Position numbers and translations under genes: made by a program. Below the pieces are notes generated by a model. The model was not told where the DNA came from. It did not search any database and saw nothing but the letters and a program-made list of their open reading frames with translations. A DNA stretch of 64,000 bases from Cellulomonas palmilytica (lineage in GTDB: Bacteria; Actinomycetota; Actinomycetes; Actinomycetales; Cellulomonadaceae), in contig NZ_CP062221.1 in NCBI RefSeq assembly GCF_021590045.1, positions 2,108,001 to 2,172,000 of the forward strand, read 5' to 3'. This document shows, piece after piece, positions 48,223 to 59,296 of the stretch (its first letter is position 1; each line of letters begins with the position of its first letter).

Positions 48223-48424
48223 CGCCCGCGAGGTGAGCCGCGTCACACGCACGAGGTCCGGAGGAATGCGACAGTCCCGACCAACGGGACGGCGACGCCG
48301 CAGGTCACGCGGATCTTCGGACGAAAGCCTCAGGTCGGCCGCATCACGTGCCGATGGCCGAGTCGGGACCCCGCACCGGGGTCCGCGTCCTGCCGACCGT
48401 CTGCCGCCGTCCTGGAGGTGCCGC
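48223..48424 (+). promoter_or_regulatory. Structured leader upstream of the CAP-protein gene
   Basis: This 202-bp gap has features of a folded RNA. A hairpin is formed by GTCCCG and CGGGAC around ACCAA. GTCCG (near 48257) can pair with CGGAC (near 48315). The segment GGACGAAAGCCTCAGG resembles the core GGACGCAAAGCC of c-di-GMP-I riboswitches, but with a missing base and without the usual GNRA-capped helix before it. GTCGGC and GCCGAT form another helix, followed by a GGACCCC/GGGGTCC hairpin. GGAGG lies just before the GTG start. The class is unassigned. Confidence 0.4.
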
Positions 48425-49456
48425 GTGAGCCCAGCCCGCACGCGCGTCCTTGCCCTCGCCCTCGCCTCGTCCACGCTGCTCGCGGCCGGTGCACTTCCGG
48501 CCTCCGCCGCGCCCGCCGCCACCGCGGCGCCCGCGCCGCGCGCCGCGCTCGTGACCGCCGCGGCCACCGACGTCGCGGCGTCCAGCACCTCCGACCGCAT
48601 GCCGACGAAGGCCTGGGTCACGAACCTCTACCGCACGCGCATCGTGCCGGCGCTCGACACCAAGGTCTCGTGGTCGGGCAGCGTCTCGAAGTGCTCGATG
48701 GGGCGGGAGTCCGACGCGTCGCGCGCGGCCACGCTGCGCATGGTCAACTCGATGCGCCTGCTCGTCCAGCTCTCGACGGTGAAGCTGGACACGACGGCGA
48801 GCGGCAAGGCGCAGAAGGCGGCCCTGCTCATGGACGCCAACCGCAAGCTGTCCCACTCGCCGAGCAAGAGCGACTTCCCGAAGTGCTGGACGCCCGCCGC
48901 GAAGGAGGCCGCCGGCTCGTCGAACCTCGCGCTCGGCGCGACCGGCTCACGCGCGATCGCGGCGTACATGGACGAGCCTGGCGACGGGAACACGGCCGCG
49001 GGCCACCGCCGCTGGATCCTCAACCCGACGACGACGCACATCGCGACCGGCTCGACGACCAACGCCAACGCCCTGACGGTGTTCGGCCTCGGGACGTCGG
49101 CGAACGCCGCCAAGCCGAAGTGGATCGAGTGGCCCGCGCGCGGCTGGTTCCCGCAGCAGATCGAGCCCGACGGCCGGTGGTCGCTGTCGTCGTCGAACGG
49201 CGCGGTGAGCTTCGACAAGGCGTCGGTCAAGGTGCAGCGTGTGACGACGGACGGCAAGGTCGTCAAGACGCACTCGGTGAAGAAGCACCCGGTCGCCACC
49301 GGCTACGGGCCGAACACGGTGGTCTTCGACGTGTCCGGCGTCGCGCACCCGACGGGCAAGGCGGTCGCGTACTACCGCGTGACCGTGACGGGCATCCGCG
49401 GCGGGGGCCAGTCGTCGTGCTCCTACCTCGTGCGCCTCTACGACCCGACTGCCTGA
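48425..49456 (+). CDS. Secreted CAP/SCP-domain protein
   Basis: A 343-residue secreted protein. GTG at 48425 follows GGAGG and gives a signal peptide (VLALALASSTLLAAGALPASA). The CAP-like domain is indicated by MVNSMRLLVQLSTV, ANRKLSHSPSKSDFPKCWT, AAGSSNLALG and NTAAGHRRWILNPTTTHIATG, close to the GHRxWIL pattern of bacterial CAP proteins. The C-terminal part (WFPQQIEPDGRWSLSSSNG onwards) looks like a beta-rich appended domain. Three cysteines may form disulfides outside the cell. The function is unknown; some CAP proteins bind lipids or cell-wall components. It is not part of the usual ribF-rpsO order. Confidence 0.8.
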   Translation: MSPARTRVLALALASSTLLAAGALPASAAPAATAAPAPRAALVTAAATDVAASSTSDRMPTKAWVTNLYRTRIVPALDTKVSWSGSVSKCSMGRESDASRAATLRMVNSMRLLVQLSTVKLDTTASGKAQKAALLMDANRKLSHSPSKSDFPKCWTPAAKEAAGSSNLALGATGSRAIAAYMDEPGDGNTAAGHRRWILNPTTTHIATGSTTNANALTVFGLGTSANAAKPKWIEWPARGWFPQQIEPDGRWSLSSSNGAVSFDKASVKVQRVTTDGKVVKTHSVKKHPVATGYGPNTVVFDVSGVAHPTGKAVAYYRVTVTGIRGGGQSSCSYLVRLYDPTA

Positions 49457-49508
49457 CCCCTGCCGACGGTGCGCCGACCGGCCCGGCCGGTGGTGCGACC
49501 GGGCCTGG

Positions 49509-49514
49509 TAGTCT
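49509..49514 (+). promoter_or_regulatory. Candidate -10 box of rpsO
   Basis: TAGTCT fits TANNNT and lies about 88 nt before the rpsO start. The intervening leader could carry S15 autoregulation, as known in other bacteria, but no named motif was recognised. Confidence 0.5.
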
Positions 49515-49601
49515 GTGGGAGCCGTCAGAACGGCCGCGGATCCAGAGAGCCCGGGTGGATGTGCCCCGGCGCACCGCGCAACGATTCACACAAGGAGAGC
49601 C

Positions 49602-49871
49602 GTGTCCCTCGACGCTGCCACCAAGCAGGCCATCATGACCGAGTACGCCACGCACGAGGGCGACACCGGTTCCCCCGAGGTCCAGATCGCTGTCCTGACG
49701 CAGCGCATCAAGGACCTGACGGAGCACCTCAAGGAGCACAAGCACGACCACCACAGCCGCCGCGGCCTGCTGCTGCTCGTCGGTCGTCGTCGTCGCCTTC
49801 TCGGCTACCTGCAGAAGGTCGACATCAACCGGTACCGCTCGATCATCGAGCGCCTCGGCCTGCGCCGCTGA
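49602..49871 (+). CDS. rpsO: 30S ribosomal protein S15
   Basis: Primary 16S rRNA-binding protein of 89 residues. GTG at 49602 follows AAGGAG. The sequence is canonical: [54 protein letters not shown] and [14 protein letters not shown], ending [13 protein letters not shown]. As in most bacteria it is followed by pnp, with a hairpin between them. Confidence 0.98.
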   Translation: MSLDAATKQAIMTEYATHEGDTGSPEVQIAVLTQRIKDLTEHLKEHKHDHHSRRGLLLLVGRRRRLLGYLQKVDINRYRSIIERLGLRR

Positions 49872-49878
49872 GCCTCGT

Positions 49879-49914
49879 GACCAGCCCGGATCCCGTGCGG
49901 GGTCCGGGCTGGTC
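49879..49914 (+). terminator. Hairpin between rpsO and pnp
   Basis: GACCAGCCCGGA (49879-49890) pairs with TCCGGGCTGGTC (49903-49914). The inner bases extend the stem by one G-U and three G-C pairs to a GTGC loop. It could terminate rpsO or, as in other bacteria, be a cleavage site between rpsO and pnp. Confidence 0.75.
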
Positions 49915-50168
49915 CGCATGTCGGGTCCGCGCGTCGCGCGACATCCCGGCCGCACCCCCGGCATGATCGTCGGCGGTGCCGCGCGAGCCCGGTGGGCGTG
50001 ACGTCCACCCGGCCGCCACCACAGCGCACCACCCGCACCACCGCACCAACCACCGCGTCGGTCCACCTGTCCGGTCCTCGGTAGTGGCCCCCGGAGCACG
50101 AGCTCCGTAGGCCTCGATCGAAGACCGCCGGGACCGGCCGGCGCCTTCGACAGACGAGGAGGGCACCC
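49915..50168 (+). promoter_or_regulatory. Long structured leader of pnp
   Basis: This 254-bp stretch holds no gene. Near pnp it has two clear hairpins: CGGAGC/GCTCCG (50092-50097, 50102-50107) and TCGAAG/CTTCGA (50118-50123, 50145-50150), the latter enclosing a GC-rich inner stem. GAGGAGG lies just before the start. A conserved RNA called Actino-pnp is known upstream of pnp in Actinobacteria and would be expected here, and PNPase autoregulation through its leader is established in E. coli. I cannot verify the motif by eye. Confidence 0.45.
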
Positions 50169-52391
50169 GTGGAGGGTCCCGAGATCCAGTTCGCCGAGGC
50201 CGTGATCGACAACGGTCGCTTCGGAACCCGCACCGTCCGGTTCGAGACCGGCCGGCTCGCCAAGCAGGCCGCCGGCTCCGCCGCCGCGTACCTGGACGGC
50301 GAGACGATGCTCCTGTCGGCCACGACGGCCGGCAAGCACCCCAAGGAGCAGTTCGACTTCTTCCCGCTGACGATCGACGTCGAGGAGCGGCAGTACGCCG
50401 CCGGCAAGATCCCCGGCTCGTTCTTCCGCCGTGAGGGTCGTCCCTCGACCGAGGCGATCCTGGCCTGCCGCCTGGTCGACCGCCCGCTGCGCCCGCTGTT
50501 CGTCAAGGGCCTGCGCAACGAGGTCCAGGTCGTCATCACGGTCCTGGCGATCCACCCGGACGACGCGTACGACGTGCTCGCGATCAACGCGGCGTCGATC
50601 TCGACGCAGCTGTCGGGCCTGCCGTTCTCCGGCCCCGTCGGCGGCGTGCGCATCGCGCTCGTCGACGGCCAGTGGGTCGCGTTCCCGCGCTACTCCGAGC
50701 GTGAGCGCGCGACGTTCGACATGGTCGTCGCGGGTCGTGTGGTCGGCGACGACGTCGCGATCGCGATGATCGAGGCCGAGGCGCCCGAGAAGTCGTGGAA
50801 CATCATCAAGGACGAGGGCGGCCAGGCGCCGACCGAGGAGATCGTCGCGCAGGGCCTCGAGGCCGCGAAGCCGTTCATCAAGGTCCTCGTCGAGGCGCAG
50901 TCCGAGCTCGCCGCGAAGGCCGCCAAGGAGACCCAGGTCTTCCCGACGTTCCCGGACTACCAGGACGACGTCTACGCCGCGGTCGAGACCGCCGCGACGG
51001 CGCGCCTGGGCGAGGCGCTGAGCATCGCCGACAAGCAGACCCGCGAGGGCCGCCTCGACGAGATCAAGGCCGAGGTCCAGGCCGAGCTCGCCGAGTCGTT
51101 CGAGGGGCGCGAGAAGGAGATCTCGGCCGCGTACCGCTCGGTGCAGAAGAAGCTCATCCGCCAGCGCATCCTGACCGACGGCTTCCGCATCGACGGCCGC
51201 GGCCTGCGCGACATCCGCACGCTCTCGGCCGAGGTCGAGGTGCTGCCGCGCGTGCACGGCTCCGCGCTGTTCGAGCGCGGCGAGACGCAGATCCTCGGCG
51301 TCACGACGCTCAACATGCTCCGCATGGAGCAGCAGCTCGACACGCTCTCCCCGGAGACGCGCAAGCGCTACATGCACAACTACAACTTCCCGCCCTACTC
51401 GACGGGTGAGACGGGCCGCGTCGGCTCGCCGAAGCGCCGCGAGATCGGCCACGGCGCGCTCGCCGAGCGGGCGCTCATGCCGGTGCTGCCGAGCCGCGAG
51501 GAGTTCCCCTACGCGATCCGTCAGGTCTCCGAGGCGCTGGGCTCGAACGGCTCGACGTCGATGGGCTCCGTCTGCGCCTCGACGCTCTCGCTGCTGAACG
51601 CCGGTGTGCCGCTGCGCGCGCCGGTCGCCGGCATCGCGATGGGCCTGGTGTCCGACACGGTCGACGGGGAGACCCGCTACGCCGCGCTGACGGACATCCT
51701 GGGCGCCGAGGACGCGTTCGGTGACATGGACTTCAAGGTCGCCGGCACGCGCGACTTCGTCACCGCGATCCAGCTCGACACCAAGCTCGACGGCATCCCC
51801 GCGAGCGTCCTGGCCGGCGCGCTGACGCAGGCCAAGGAGGCGCGCCTCGCGATCCTCGACGTCATCGCCGAGGCGATCGACGTCCCCGACGAGATGAGCC
51901 CGTTCGCGCCGCGCGTCATCACGGTGAAGGTCCCGGTCGACAAGATCGGCGAGGTCATCGGCCCGAAGGGCAAGATGATCAACCAGATCCAGGAGGAGAC
52001 CGGCGCCGACATCTCCATCGAGGACGACGGCACGGTCTACATCGGCGCGACCGACGGCCCGTCGGCCGAGGCGGCGCGGGCCGCGATCAACGCGATCGCG
52101 AACCCGCACATGCCCGAGGTCGGCGAGCGCTTCGTCGGCACCGTCGTGAAGACGACGACGTTCGGTGCGTTCATCTCGCTGTCGCCGGGCAAGGACGGTC
52201 TGCTGCACATCAGCCAGATCCGCAAGCTCGTCGGCGGCAAGCGCGTCGAGAACGTCGAGGACGTGCTGTCCATCGGGCAGAAGGTCCAGGTCGAGATCGG
52301 CGAGATCGACCCGCGCGGCAAGCTGTCGCTGCACGCGGTGGTCGACGAGGACAAGGCCGAGGCCCCGGCCGACGCCCCGGCCGACGCCTGA
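50169..52391 (+). CDS. pnp: Polyribonucleotide nucleotidyltransferase
   Basis: PNPase, a phosphorolytic 3'-5' exoribonuclease. The 740-residue protein starts [19 protein letters not shown]. The first RNase PH core has [20 protein letters not shown] and [11 protein letters not shown]; the second has [34 protein letters not shown] and [23 protein letters not shown] domain ([20 protein letters not shown]) and an S1 domain ([20 protein letters not shown]) follow, then a short Ala/Asp tail. The start GTG at 50169 follows GAGGAGGGC. The M16 peptidase gene begins 1 nt after its stop. Confidence 0.97.
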   Translation: MEGPEIQFAEAVIDNGRFGTRTVRFETGRLAKQAAGSAAAYLDGETMLLSATTAGKHPKEQFDFFPLTIDVEERQYAAGKIPGSFFRREGRPSTEAILACRLVDRPLRPLFVKGLRNEVQVVITVLAIHPDDAYDVLAINAASISTQLSGLPFSGPVGGVRIALVDGQWVAFPRYSERERATFDMVVAGRVVGDDVAIAMIEAEAPEKSWNIIKDEGGQAPTEEIVAQGLEAAKPFIKVLVEAQSELAAKAAKETQVFPTFPDYQDDVYAAVETAATARLGEALSIADKQTREGRLDEIKAEVQAELAESFEGREKEISAAYRSVQKKLIRQRILTDGFRIDGRGLRDIRTLSAEVEVLPRVHGSALFERGETQILGVTTLNMLRMEQQLDTLSPETRKRYMHNYNFPPYSTGETGRVGSPKRREIGHGALAERALMPVLPSREEFPYAIRQVSEALGSNGSTSMGSVCASTLSLLNAGVPLRAPVAGIAMGLVSDTVDGETRYAALTDILGAEDAFGDMDFKVAGTRDFVTAIQLDTKLDGIPASVLAGALTQAKEARLAILDVIAEAIDVPDEMSPFAPRVITVKVPVDKIGEVIGPKGKMINQIQEETGADISIEDDGTVYIGATDGPSAEAARAAINAIANPHMPEVGERFVGTVVKTTTFGAFISLSPGKDGLLHISQIRKLVGGKRVENVEDVLSIGQKVQVEIGEIDPRGKLSLHAVVDEDKAEAPADAPADA

Positions 52392-52392
52392 C

Positions 52393-53736
52393 GTGCCGCT
52401 CGACCTCCCGCTCGTGCGCCCGGGCCTCCCGGGCGCGGAGCAGTCCGCCGGGCAGGACGGCGACGCCCACGTGCGTCGTTCCGTCCTGCCCGGCGGGGTC
52501 CGGGTCCTCACCGAGCACATGCCCGGGCTCCGCTCGGCGACGGTGGGGGCGTGGGTCGGCGTCGGCTCGCGCGACGAGACGTCCGGCCACTTCGGCTCGA
52601 CCCACTTCCTCGAGCACCTGCTGTTCAAGGGGACCGCTCGCCGCTCGGCGATGGACATCGCCGAGGCGTTCGACGCGGTGGGCGGCGAGGCCAACGCGGC
52701 GACGGGCAAGGAGCACACGTGCTACTACGCGCGCGTGCTCGACACGGACCTGCCGATGGCGGTCGACGTCATCGCGGACATGGTCACGTCCGCGCGCCTG
52801 GACACCGACGAGCTCGAGACCGAGCGCGGCGTGATCCTCGAAGAGCTCGCGATGAACGACGACGACCCGAGCGACGTCGTGCACGAGCAGTTCGCGACCG
52901 CGGTGCTCGGTGAGCACCCGCTGGGACGTCCCATCGGCGGGACGCCCGAGACCATCCGCGAGGTCCCGCGCGACGCCGTGTGGGAGCACTACCGCTGGCA
53001 CTACCGGCCCCAGACGCTCGTCGTGAGCGCGGCGGGCGGGGTCGACCACGACACGCTGTGCGAGCAGGTCGCCGACGCGCTCGCCGCGGGTGGCTGGGAC
53101 CTCGCCGACGACGCGAGCCCCACGGGCCGCCGCGAGGTGCCGCGCGAGCTGGGCGCGGGGGAGCAGGGCCTGCCGATCGTCGGGCTCGAGCGCTCCGTGC
53201 GCCGGCACACCGAGCAGGCCAACGTCATCGTCGGCTGCACGTCGCTGACCGCGACCGACGACCGGCGCTTCACGCTGTCGGTCCTCAACGCGGTCCTGGG
53301 CGGCGGCATGTCCTCGCGCCTGTTCCAGGAGGTCCGCGAGAAGCGCGGGCTGGCGTACTCGACGTACTCGTTCGCGTCGGGCCACGCCGACACGGGCGTG
53401 TTCGGCCTGTACGCGGGCTGCACGCCCGCGAAGGTCGACGAGGTCGTCGCGCTCATGGTCGCGGAGTGGGAGCGGCTCGCGCAGGCGCCCATCACCCCCG
53501 CGGAGCTCGAGCGCTCGATCGGGCAGCTGTCGGGCGGCCTCGTGCTCGGCATGGAGGACACCGGGTCGCGCATGAGCCGGCTCGGCAAGGCCGAGCTCGT
53601 GCACGGCGCGCTGCTGTCGATCGACGAGTCGCTCGAGCGGGTGCGGGCCGTGACCGCCCAGGACGTGCAGGAGCTCGCCGCCGAGCTCGCGTCGCGGCCC
53701 CGGTCCGTGGTGCGGGTCGGACCGTTCGGGGACTGA
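52393..53736 (+). CDS. M16 family zinc metallopeptidase
   Basis: A 447-residue inverzincin of the pitrilysin/processing-peptidase family. The zinc motif HxxEH is STHFLEHLLFKGTARRS, with the downstream Glu in ELETERGVILEELAMNDDDP. The C-terminal lobe has VLNAVLGGGMSSRLFQEVRE and KRGLAYSTYSF, the conserved R/Y substrate-binding region. No signal peptide is present, so it is probably cytoplasmic. GTG at 52393 begins 1 nt after pnp; the pnp-M16 pairing is common in Gram-positive bacteria. Its physiological substrate is unknown. Confidence 0.93.
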   Translation: MPLDLPLVRPGLPGAEQSAGQDGDAHVRRSVLPGGVRVLTEHMPGLRSATVGAWVGVGSRDETSGHFGSTHFLEHLLFKGTARRSAMDIAEAFDAVGGEANAATGKEHTCYYARVLDTDLPMAVDVIADMVTSARLDTDELETERGVILEELAMNDDDPSDVVHEQFATAVLGEHPLGRPIGGTPETIREVPRDAVWEHYRWHYRPQTLVVSAAGGVDHDTLCEQVADALAAGGWDLADDASPTGRREVPRELGAGEQGLPIVGLERSVRRHTEQANVIVGCTSLTATDDRRFTLSVLNAVLGGGMSSRLFQEVREKRGLAYSTYSFASGHADTGVFGLYAGCTPAKVDEVVALMVAEWERLAQAPITPAELERSIGQLSGGLVLGMEDTGSRMSRLGKAELVHGALLSIDESLERVRAVTAQDVQELAAELASRPRSVVRVGPFGD

Positions 53737-53803
53737 CCCGCGCGAGCGGTGCGTCCAGGCCTGTTCCTCGCACCGTCCCGGCACGTCGGGCGCTCCGGAG
53801 CGC

Positions 53804-53809
53804 CATGAT
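53804..53809 (+). promoter_or_regulatory. Candidate -10 box of a leaderless AraC-like gene mRNA
   Basis: CATGAT is followed by 6 nt and the GTG at 53816; no ribosome-binding site is visible. Confidence 0.45.
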
Positions 53810-53815
53810 GGGCCT

Positions 53816-55466
<1,651 letters not shown>

Positions 55467-55469
55467 GCG

Positions 55470-55946
55470 GTGGCCGCCCCTCGCCGCCGGTCGGCGGTCG
55501 TCGCGATCGCGGGTGCGGTCGCGCTCACCGCGCTGCTCGCGCTGTACGTCCTGCTCGTCGCGTCGCGCGCGACCTCGCTGGTCCGCACGGGCGAGCCGAT
55601 CGCGATCGGGCTCGGGGTCGCGATGTGGGTGCTGCCGGTGCTGGCCGTGTGGCTCGTCGCGCGCGAGTGGAGCCTCGCGATCGACGTGCAGCGCATGGCC
55701 GACCGGCTCGCGGACGCCGACGAGCTCCCGGTCGACGACCTGCCACGCTCGCCCGGCGGCCGCGTGGACCGTGCGGCGGCCCGGGAGGCGTTCGACGACG
55801 TCCGCGAACGGTGCGAGGCCGCACCGGACGACTGGCGCTCGTGGTACCACCTGGCGTTCGCGTACGACGCCGCGGGTGACCGGCGCCGGGCGCGTGAGTC
55901 GCTCGCGCACGCCCGCCGGCTGTTCCGGGGTCGCACCGCGTCCTGA
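55470..55946 (+). CDS. Small membrane protein with TPR-like C-terminus
   Basis: A 158-residue protein starting 3 nt after dapB, so probably co-transcribed. Two hydrophobic helices (VVAIAGAVALTALLALYVLL and PIAIGLGVAMWVLPVLAVWL) are followed by a soluble helical region. That region ends with DDWRSWYHLAFAYDAAGDRRRARESLAHAR, described here as a single TPR-like hairpin (WYHLAFAYDAAGD). Proteins of this kind follow dapB in several Actinobacteria, but I know no function. Confidence 0.75.
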   Translation: MAAPRRRSAVVAIAGAVALTALLALYVLLVASRATSLVRTGEPIAIGLGVAMWVLPVLAVWLVAREWSLAIDVQRMADRLADADELPVDDLPRSPGGRVDRAAAREAFDDVRERCEAAPDDWRSWYHLAFAYDAAGDRRRARESLAHARRLFRGRTAS

Positions 55947-55964
55947 CGAGACCCCGGCGCGCGG

Positions 55965-56020
55965 GTCGACGGGTGACGGTCGACGGGTGACGGGCGACGG
56001 GTGACGGGCGACGGGTGACG
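55965..56020. repeat. Four tandem copies of a 14-bp unit
   Basis: Units GTCGACGGGTGACG (55965-55978, 55979-55992) and GGCGACGGGTGACG (55993-56006, 56007-56020) stand head to tail in the 74-bp gap between convergent genes. The array ends immediately before the stop codon of the minus-strand acetyltransferase. Confidence 0.95.
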
Positions 56021-56575
56021 TCAGATCGTCGCCCACCACCGGTGCTCGCGGACCGTGCGCGTCGTCCCGTCCGGGAGCGTGTCGGAGGCGAGCTCGCGCA
56101 CGGTGTCGTCGGGCCCGAGGCCCGCACCCGAGAGGAACTGCGCCCGCGCCGAGTCGCCGTCGAGGACCCACGTCTGGACCTGGTCGGCGCCGTCCTCGCG
56201 CAGCAGGTCGACGGCGGCCGCGAGCAGCCGCGAGCCGTGCCCCGCACGCTGGTGCGCGGGGTCCACCTCGAGCGCGAGGAGCAGACCGCCGGGCGCGTCA
56301 CCGGCGCGCGTGGCCGGCACGGGCGCCACGGACGCGAAGCCGACGACCGTGGCACCCGCGCACGCGACGAGCACGCGGTGCCCGGCGGGCGGCGTGGTCA
56401 CGGCTGCGGCCCACTGCGCCCGCATGGCGTCGAGGTCGAGCACGTCGAGCGCGCCGGCGAGCAGGTCGCCGTGCGCACCGCGCCACGCCCCGACCTGGAT
56501 GTCGACGATCGCGGACTCGTCGCCCGCGACGGCGGGCCGGACCGAGACGTCGGCGGTCTCGCGGAACAGGGTCAC
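56021..56575 (-). CDS. GNAT family N-acetyltransferase
   Basis: A 184-residue single-domain GNAT protein. The acetyl-CoA-binding region reads GLLLALEVDPAHQRAGHGSR, with the QRxGxG/A-type loop, followed by LLAAAVDLLREDGADQVQTWV. The start VSVRPAVAGDESAIVDIQVGAW is typical. GTG at 56575 overlaps the stop of the upstream UPF0114 gene (GTGA), so they are coupled. The acetyl acceptor is unknown. Confidence 0.85.
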   Translation of the reverse strand: MTLFRETADVSVRPAVAGDESAIVDIQVGAWRGAHGDLLAGALDVLDLDAMRAQWAAAVTTPPAGHRVLVACAGATVVGFASVAPVPATRAGDAPGGLLLALEVDPAHQRAGHGSRLLAAAVDLLREDGADQVQTWVLDGDSARAQFLSGAGLGPDDTVRELASDTLPDGTTRTVREHRWWATI

Positions 56576-57231
56576 GACGCGTCCGCGTCCGCGTGCGCGA
56601 CGACGGGCGCCGACGGCACCGGCTTCGGCGGGTGCTTGGTCGAGATGCGGTCGATCCACGCGAGCGCCATCGCGGACACGATGAACGCGAGGTGGATGAG
56701 CGTCTGCCACAGCAGCGGCTGGTAGCCCGTCGCCTCGATGGTCGCCTCGGCCTCGATGAAGCTCGCGAGCAGGTGGATCGAGGAGATGCCGATGATCGAC
56801 ATCGCGAGCTTCGTCTTCAGGACGTTCGCGTTGACGTGCGAGAGCCATTCGGGCTGGTCGGGGTGGTCGTCGAGCCGGATGCGCGACACGAACGTCTCGT
56901 ACCCGCCGATGATCACCATGATGAGCAGGTTCGCGATCATCACGACGTCGACGAGGCCCAGGACGGCGATGATCATGTCGCCGCTCGTGAACGCCTCGAC
57001 GTGCACCTCGCCGTGCCCGTCGACGTGCTCGACCTCGCCGGTGAACAGCCCGACCCCGAGGTGCCACAGCTCCTGCATGAACTGCCACACGTAGAACGCC
57101 TGCGCGACGATCAGGCCCAGGTACAGCGGCAGCTGCAGCCAGCGCGAGGCGAAGATCAGCGTGCCGACCGCGGAGCGCTGCACGGTCTCGACGCCGGACG
57201 GGTTCGTCGGCGTGGTGGTGGCCTGGGCCAT
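56572..57231 (-). CDS. UPF0114 (YqhA-type) membrane protein
   Basis: A 219-residue integral membrane protein. It carries the family features RWLQLPLYLGLIVAQAFYVWQ near the start, GLVDVVMIANLLIMVIIGGY in the middle, SIIGISSIHLLASFIE and a last helix IHLAFIVSAMALAWIDRIS. Four transmembrane segments are expected. ATG at 57231 follows GGAGGA on the minus strand. The function of UPF0114 proteins is not known. Confidence 0.88.
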   Translation of the reverse strand: MAQATTTPTNPSGVETVQRSAVGTLIFASRWLQLPLYLGLIVAQAFYVWQFMQELWHLGVGLFTGEVEHVDGHGEVHVEAFTSGDMIIAVLGLVDVVMIANLLIMVIIGGYETFVSRIRLDDHPDQPEWLSHVNANVLKTKLAMSIIGISSIHLLASFIEAEATIEATGYQPLLWQTLIHLAFIVSAMALAWIDRISTKHPPKPVPSAPVVAHADADAS

Positions 57232-57338
57232 CGGTCCTCCGGTGGGCGGGGGCCGCGTGCGCGGCCTCGTCGTCGGGCGAGGGTACAACGCGCCGGGCGT
57301 CGCGCAGGTGCCGCGGCGAGCGGCGTGGCCGGGTCGGG

Positions 57339-57659
57339 TCAGGACATGCCGAGCGCACGCAGGCCGGCGGCCGTCGCGGCGGCGAGCACCACCACGACGA
57401 CGAACGGCGCGCGCAGCGCGAGCGCGACCGCCGCGACGGCGAGCGCGGGCAGGCGGGCGTCCGCGACGAGCGCCTGCCCCTGGGCGACGGCCTGGACCGC
57501 GACGAGCGCGGACAGCAGCGCGACGGTCACGAGCGACGCGGTGCGGGCGACGCGCGGCTCGGCGAGCCAGTGCTCGGGTACCAGGTGCCCGACGAGCTTG
57601 ATCGCGAACACGACGGCGGCGCCGACGAGCACCGCGACCCAGGTGACGGTGGGGCTCAC
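57339..57659 (-). CDS. azlD: AzlD-family branched-chain amino-acid transport protein
   Basis: A 106-residue membrane protein with three or four hydrophobic segments ([56 protein letters not shown]). It forms the small partner of AzlC in an exporter of branched-chain amino acids or related compounds. Its GTG start overlaps the azlC stop (GTGA), the invariable pair arrangement. Length matches the family. Confidence 0.88.
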   Translation of the reverse strand: MSPTVTWVAVLVGAAVVFAIKLVGHLVPEHWLAEPRVARTASLVTVALLSALVAVQAVAQGQALVADARLPALAVAAVALALRAPFVVVVVLAAATAAGLRALGMS

Positions 57660-58402
57660 CGGCGACCTCCTTCGTCGGCGGGATCGGCCGAGCGTGCCTC
57701 GTCGCGGTGAGGCTCGGGCGCCGCGGGCGCCAGCATGCCGACGACGATCGCGATCGCGGCGGCCAGCAGCACGGGGACGCCCGCGGGCAGCACAGGTGTG
57801 GTCGCCAGCGCGGCGACGACCGCGGCGCCGCCGACGAGCCGCGCGAGGCGCGCGTGCGGCCCGGAGAGGCGCGGCCAGACGAGCGCGAGGAACGCCGCGG
57901 CCGCGGCGGCGTCCAGGCCGTAGCGGCGCGGGTCGCCGAGCGCGTCGCCGAGCAGCGCGCCGCCGAGCGTGAACAGGTTCCACAGCACGAACACGCCGAC
58001 GCCCGTCCACCAGAACCCGGCGCGCGCCGCCCGCCCCGGCGGGTGCGCGGTGCCGACCGCGGTCGACTCGTCGATCGTGAGCTGCGCGGCGAGCGGCCGG
58101 CGCCACCCGTGCGCGCCGAGCAGGGGAGCCACCTGCGGGCCGTACAGGCCGTTGCGCACGCCGAGCAGCCCCGCGGTCGCGACGGCCGCGGTCGCCGTGC
58201 CGCCCGAGGCGACCACGCCGATGAACGCGAACTGCGACCCGCCGGAGAACATGAGCAGCGACAGCGCCATCGTCTGCGCGAGGTCGAGCCCCGCGGCGAC
58301 CGACAGCGCCCCGAACGAGACGCCGTACAGGCCGGTCGCGAACGACACCGAGACCGCCTGCCGGACGGCCGCGCGCACCTCGTCCCGCTCCGCGTCCGTC
58401 AC
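57656..58402 (-). CDS. azlC: AzlC-family branched-chain amino-acid permease
   Basis: A 248-residue integral membrane protein, the large subunit of the AzlCD exporter. Family landmarks are [54 protein letters not shown] and [13 protein letters not shown]. The remaining hydrophobic helices run to the Pro/Glu/Arg-rich C-terminus. GTG at 58402 is chosen from family length. It is divergent from thyA with 81 bp between the starts. Confidence 0.9.
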   Translation of the reverse strand: MTDAERDEVRAAVRQAVSVSFATGLYGVSFGALSVAAGLDLAQTMALSLLMFSGGSQFAFIGVVASGGTATAAVATAGLLGVRNGLYGPQVAPLLGAHGWRRPLAAQLTIDESTAVGTAHPPGRAARAGFWWTGVGVFVLWNLFTLGGALLGDALGDPRRYGLDAAAAAAFLALVWPRLSGPHARLARLVGGAAVVAALATTPVLPAGVPVLLAAAIAIVVGMLAPAAPEPHRDEARSADPADEGGRR

Positions 58403-58470
58403 GCGCACAGGGTCGCACACGCGCCGCGCGCCACGGCCGGACGGTTCGCCCGCGTGGCGCGGCGCGAACG

Positions 58471-58476
58471 TACGAT
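58471..58476 (+). promoter_or_regulatory. Candidate -10 box of a leaderless thyA mRNA
   Basis: TACGAT fits TANNNT and ends 7 nt before the ATG at 58484; there is no ribosome-binding site. An in-frame ATG at 58475 overlaps the box. Confidence 0.5.
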
Positions 58477-58483
58477 GACGCGC

Positions 58484-59296
58484 ATGACGCAGCCGTCCGC
58501 GATCCCCACCCCCTACGAGGACCTGCTGCGGCTGGTCCTCGAGACCGGTACGCCGAAGGCGGACCGCACCGGGACGGGCACGCGGTCGGTGTTCGGGCAC
58601 CAGATGCGGTTCGACCTGTCCGCCGGGTTCCCGCTGGTCACGACGAAGCGCGTGCACCTGAAGTCGGTCGTGCTCGAGCTGCTGTGGTTCCTGCGCGGCG
58701 ACTCGAACGTGCGCTGGCTGCAGGAGCGCGGCGTCAGGATCTGGGACGAGTGGGCCGACGAGGACGGCGAGCTCGGGCCCGTGTACGGCGTGCAGTGGCG
58801 GTCCTGGCCGACGCCCGACGGCGGTCACGTGGACCAGGTCGCGCAGGTCGTCGAGAACCTGCGGGCGAACCCGGACTCGCGGCGGCACGTCGTCTCGGCG
58901 TGGAACGTCGCCGACCTGCCGCAGATGGCGCTCATGCCGTGCCACGCGCTGTTCCAGTTCTACGTCGCGGACGGTCGGCTGTCCTGCCAGCTCTACCAGC
59001 GGTCGGCGGACCTGTTCCTCGGGGTGCCGTTCAACATCGCCTCCTACGCGCTGCTCACCCACATGGTCGCCCAGCAGGTCGGCCTCGAGGTCGGCGACTT
59101 CGTGTGGACGGGCGGCGACTGCCACGTCTACGACAACCACGTCGAGCAGGTGCGCGAGCAGCTGACCCGCGAGCCGTACCCCGCGCCGACGCTGCGGCTG
59201 CGCAAGGCCGCGTCGATCTTCGACTACTCCTACGAGGACGTCGAGGTCGTCGGCTACCAGCACCACCCGACGATCAAGGCGCCGATCGCCGTATGA
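58484..59296 (+). CDS. thyA: Thymidylate synthase
   Basis: Methylates dUMP to dTMP with methylene-tetrahydrofolate. The 270-residue protein has [33 protein letters not shown], the catalytic Cys in [20 protein letters not shown] (MPCHALFQ), [20 protein letters not shown] and the C-terminal KAPIAV. The start ATG at 58484 matches the E. coli-type N-terminus and the leaderless spacing. The stop overlaps the folA ATG, so the enzyme that produces dihydrofolate is coupled to the one that recycles it. Confidence 0.98.
   Translation: MTQPSAIPTPYEDLLRLVLETGTPKADRTGTGTRSVFGHQMRFDLSAGFPLVTTKRVHLKSVVLELLWFLRGDSNVRWLQERGVRIWDEWADEDGELGPVYGVQWRSWPTPDGGHVDQVAQVVENLRANPDSRRHVVSAWNVADLPQMALMPCHALFQFYVADGRLSCQLYQRSADLFLGVPFNIASYALLTHMVAQQVGLEVGDFVWTGGDCHVYDNHVEQVREQLTREPYPAPTLRLRKAASIFDYSYEDVEVVGYQHHPTIKAPIAV

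Noticed and set aside
48223..48424. c-di-AMP (ydaO) riboswitch upstream of the CAP gene
   Set aside because: The segments I associate with ydaO aptamers, such as GGGGAACC and GGGGTGAATC, are absent. The resemblance to c-di-GMP-I is also incomplete, so no class was assigned.
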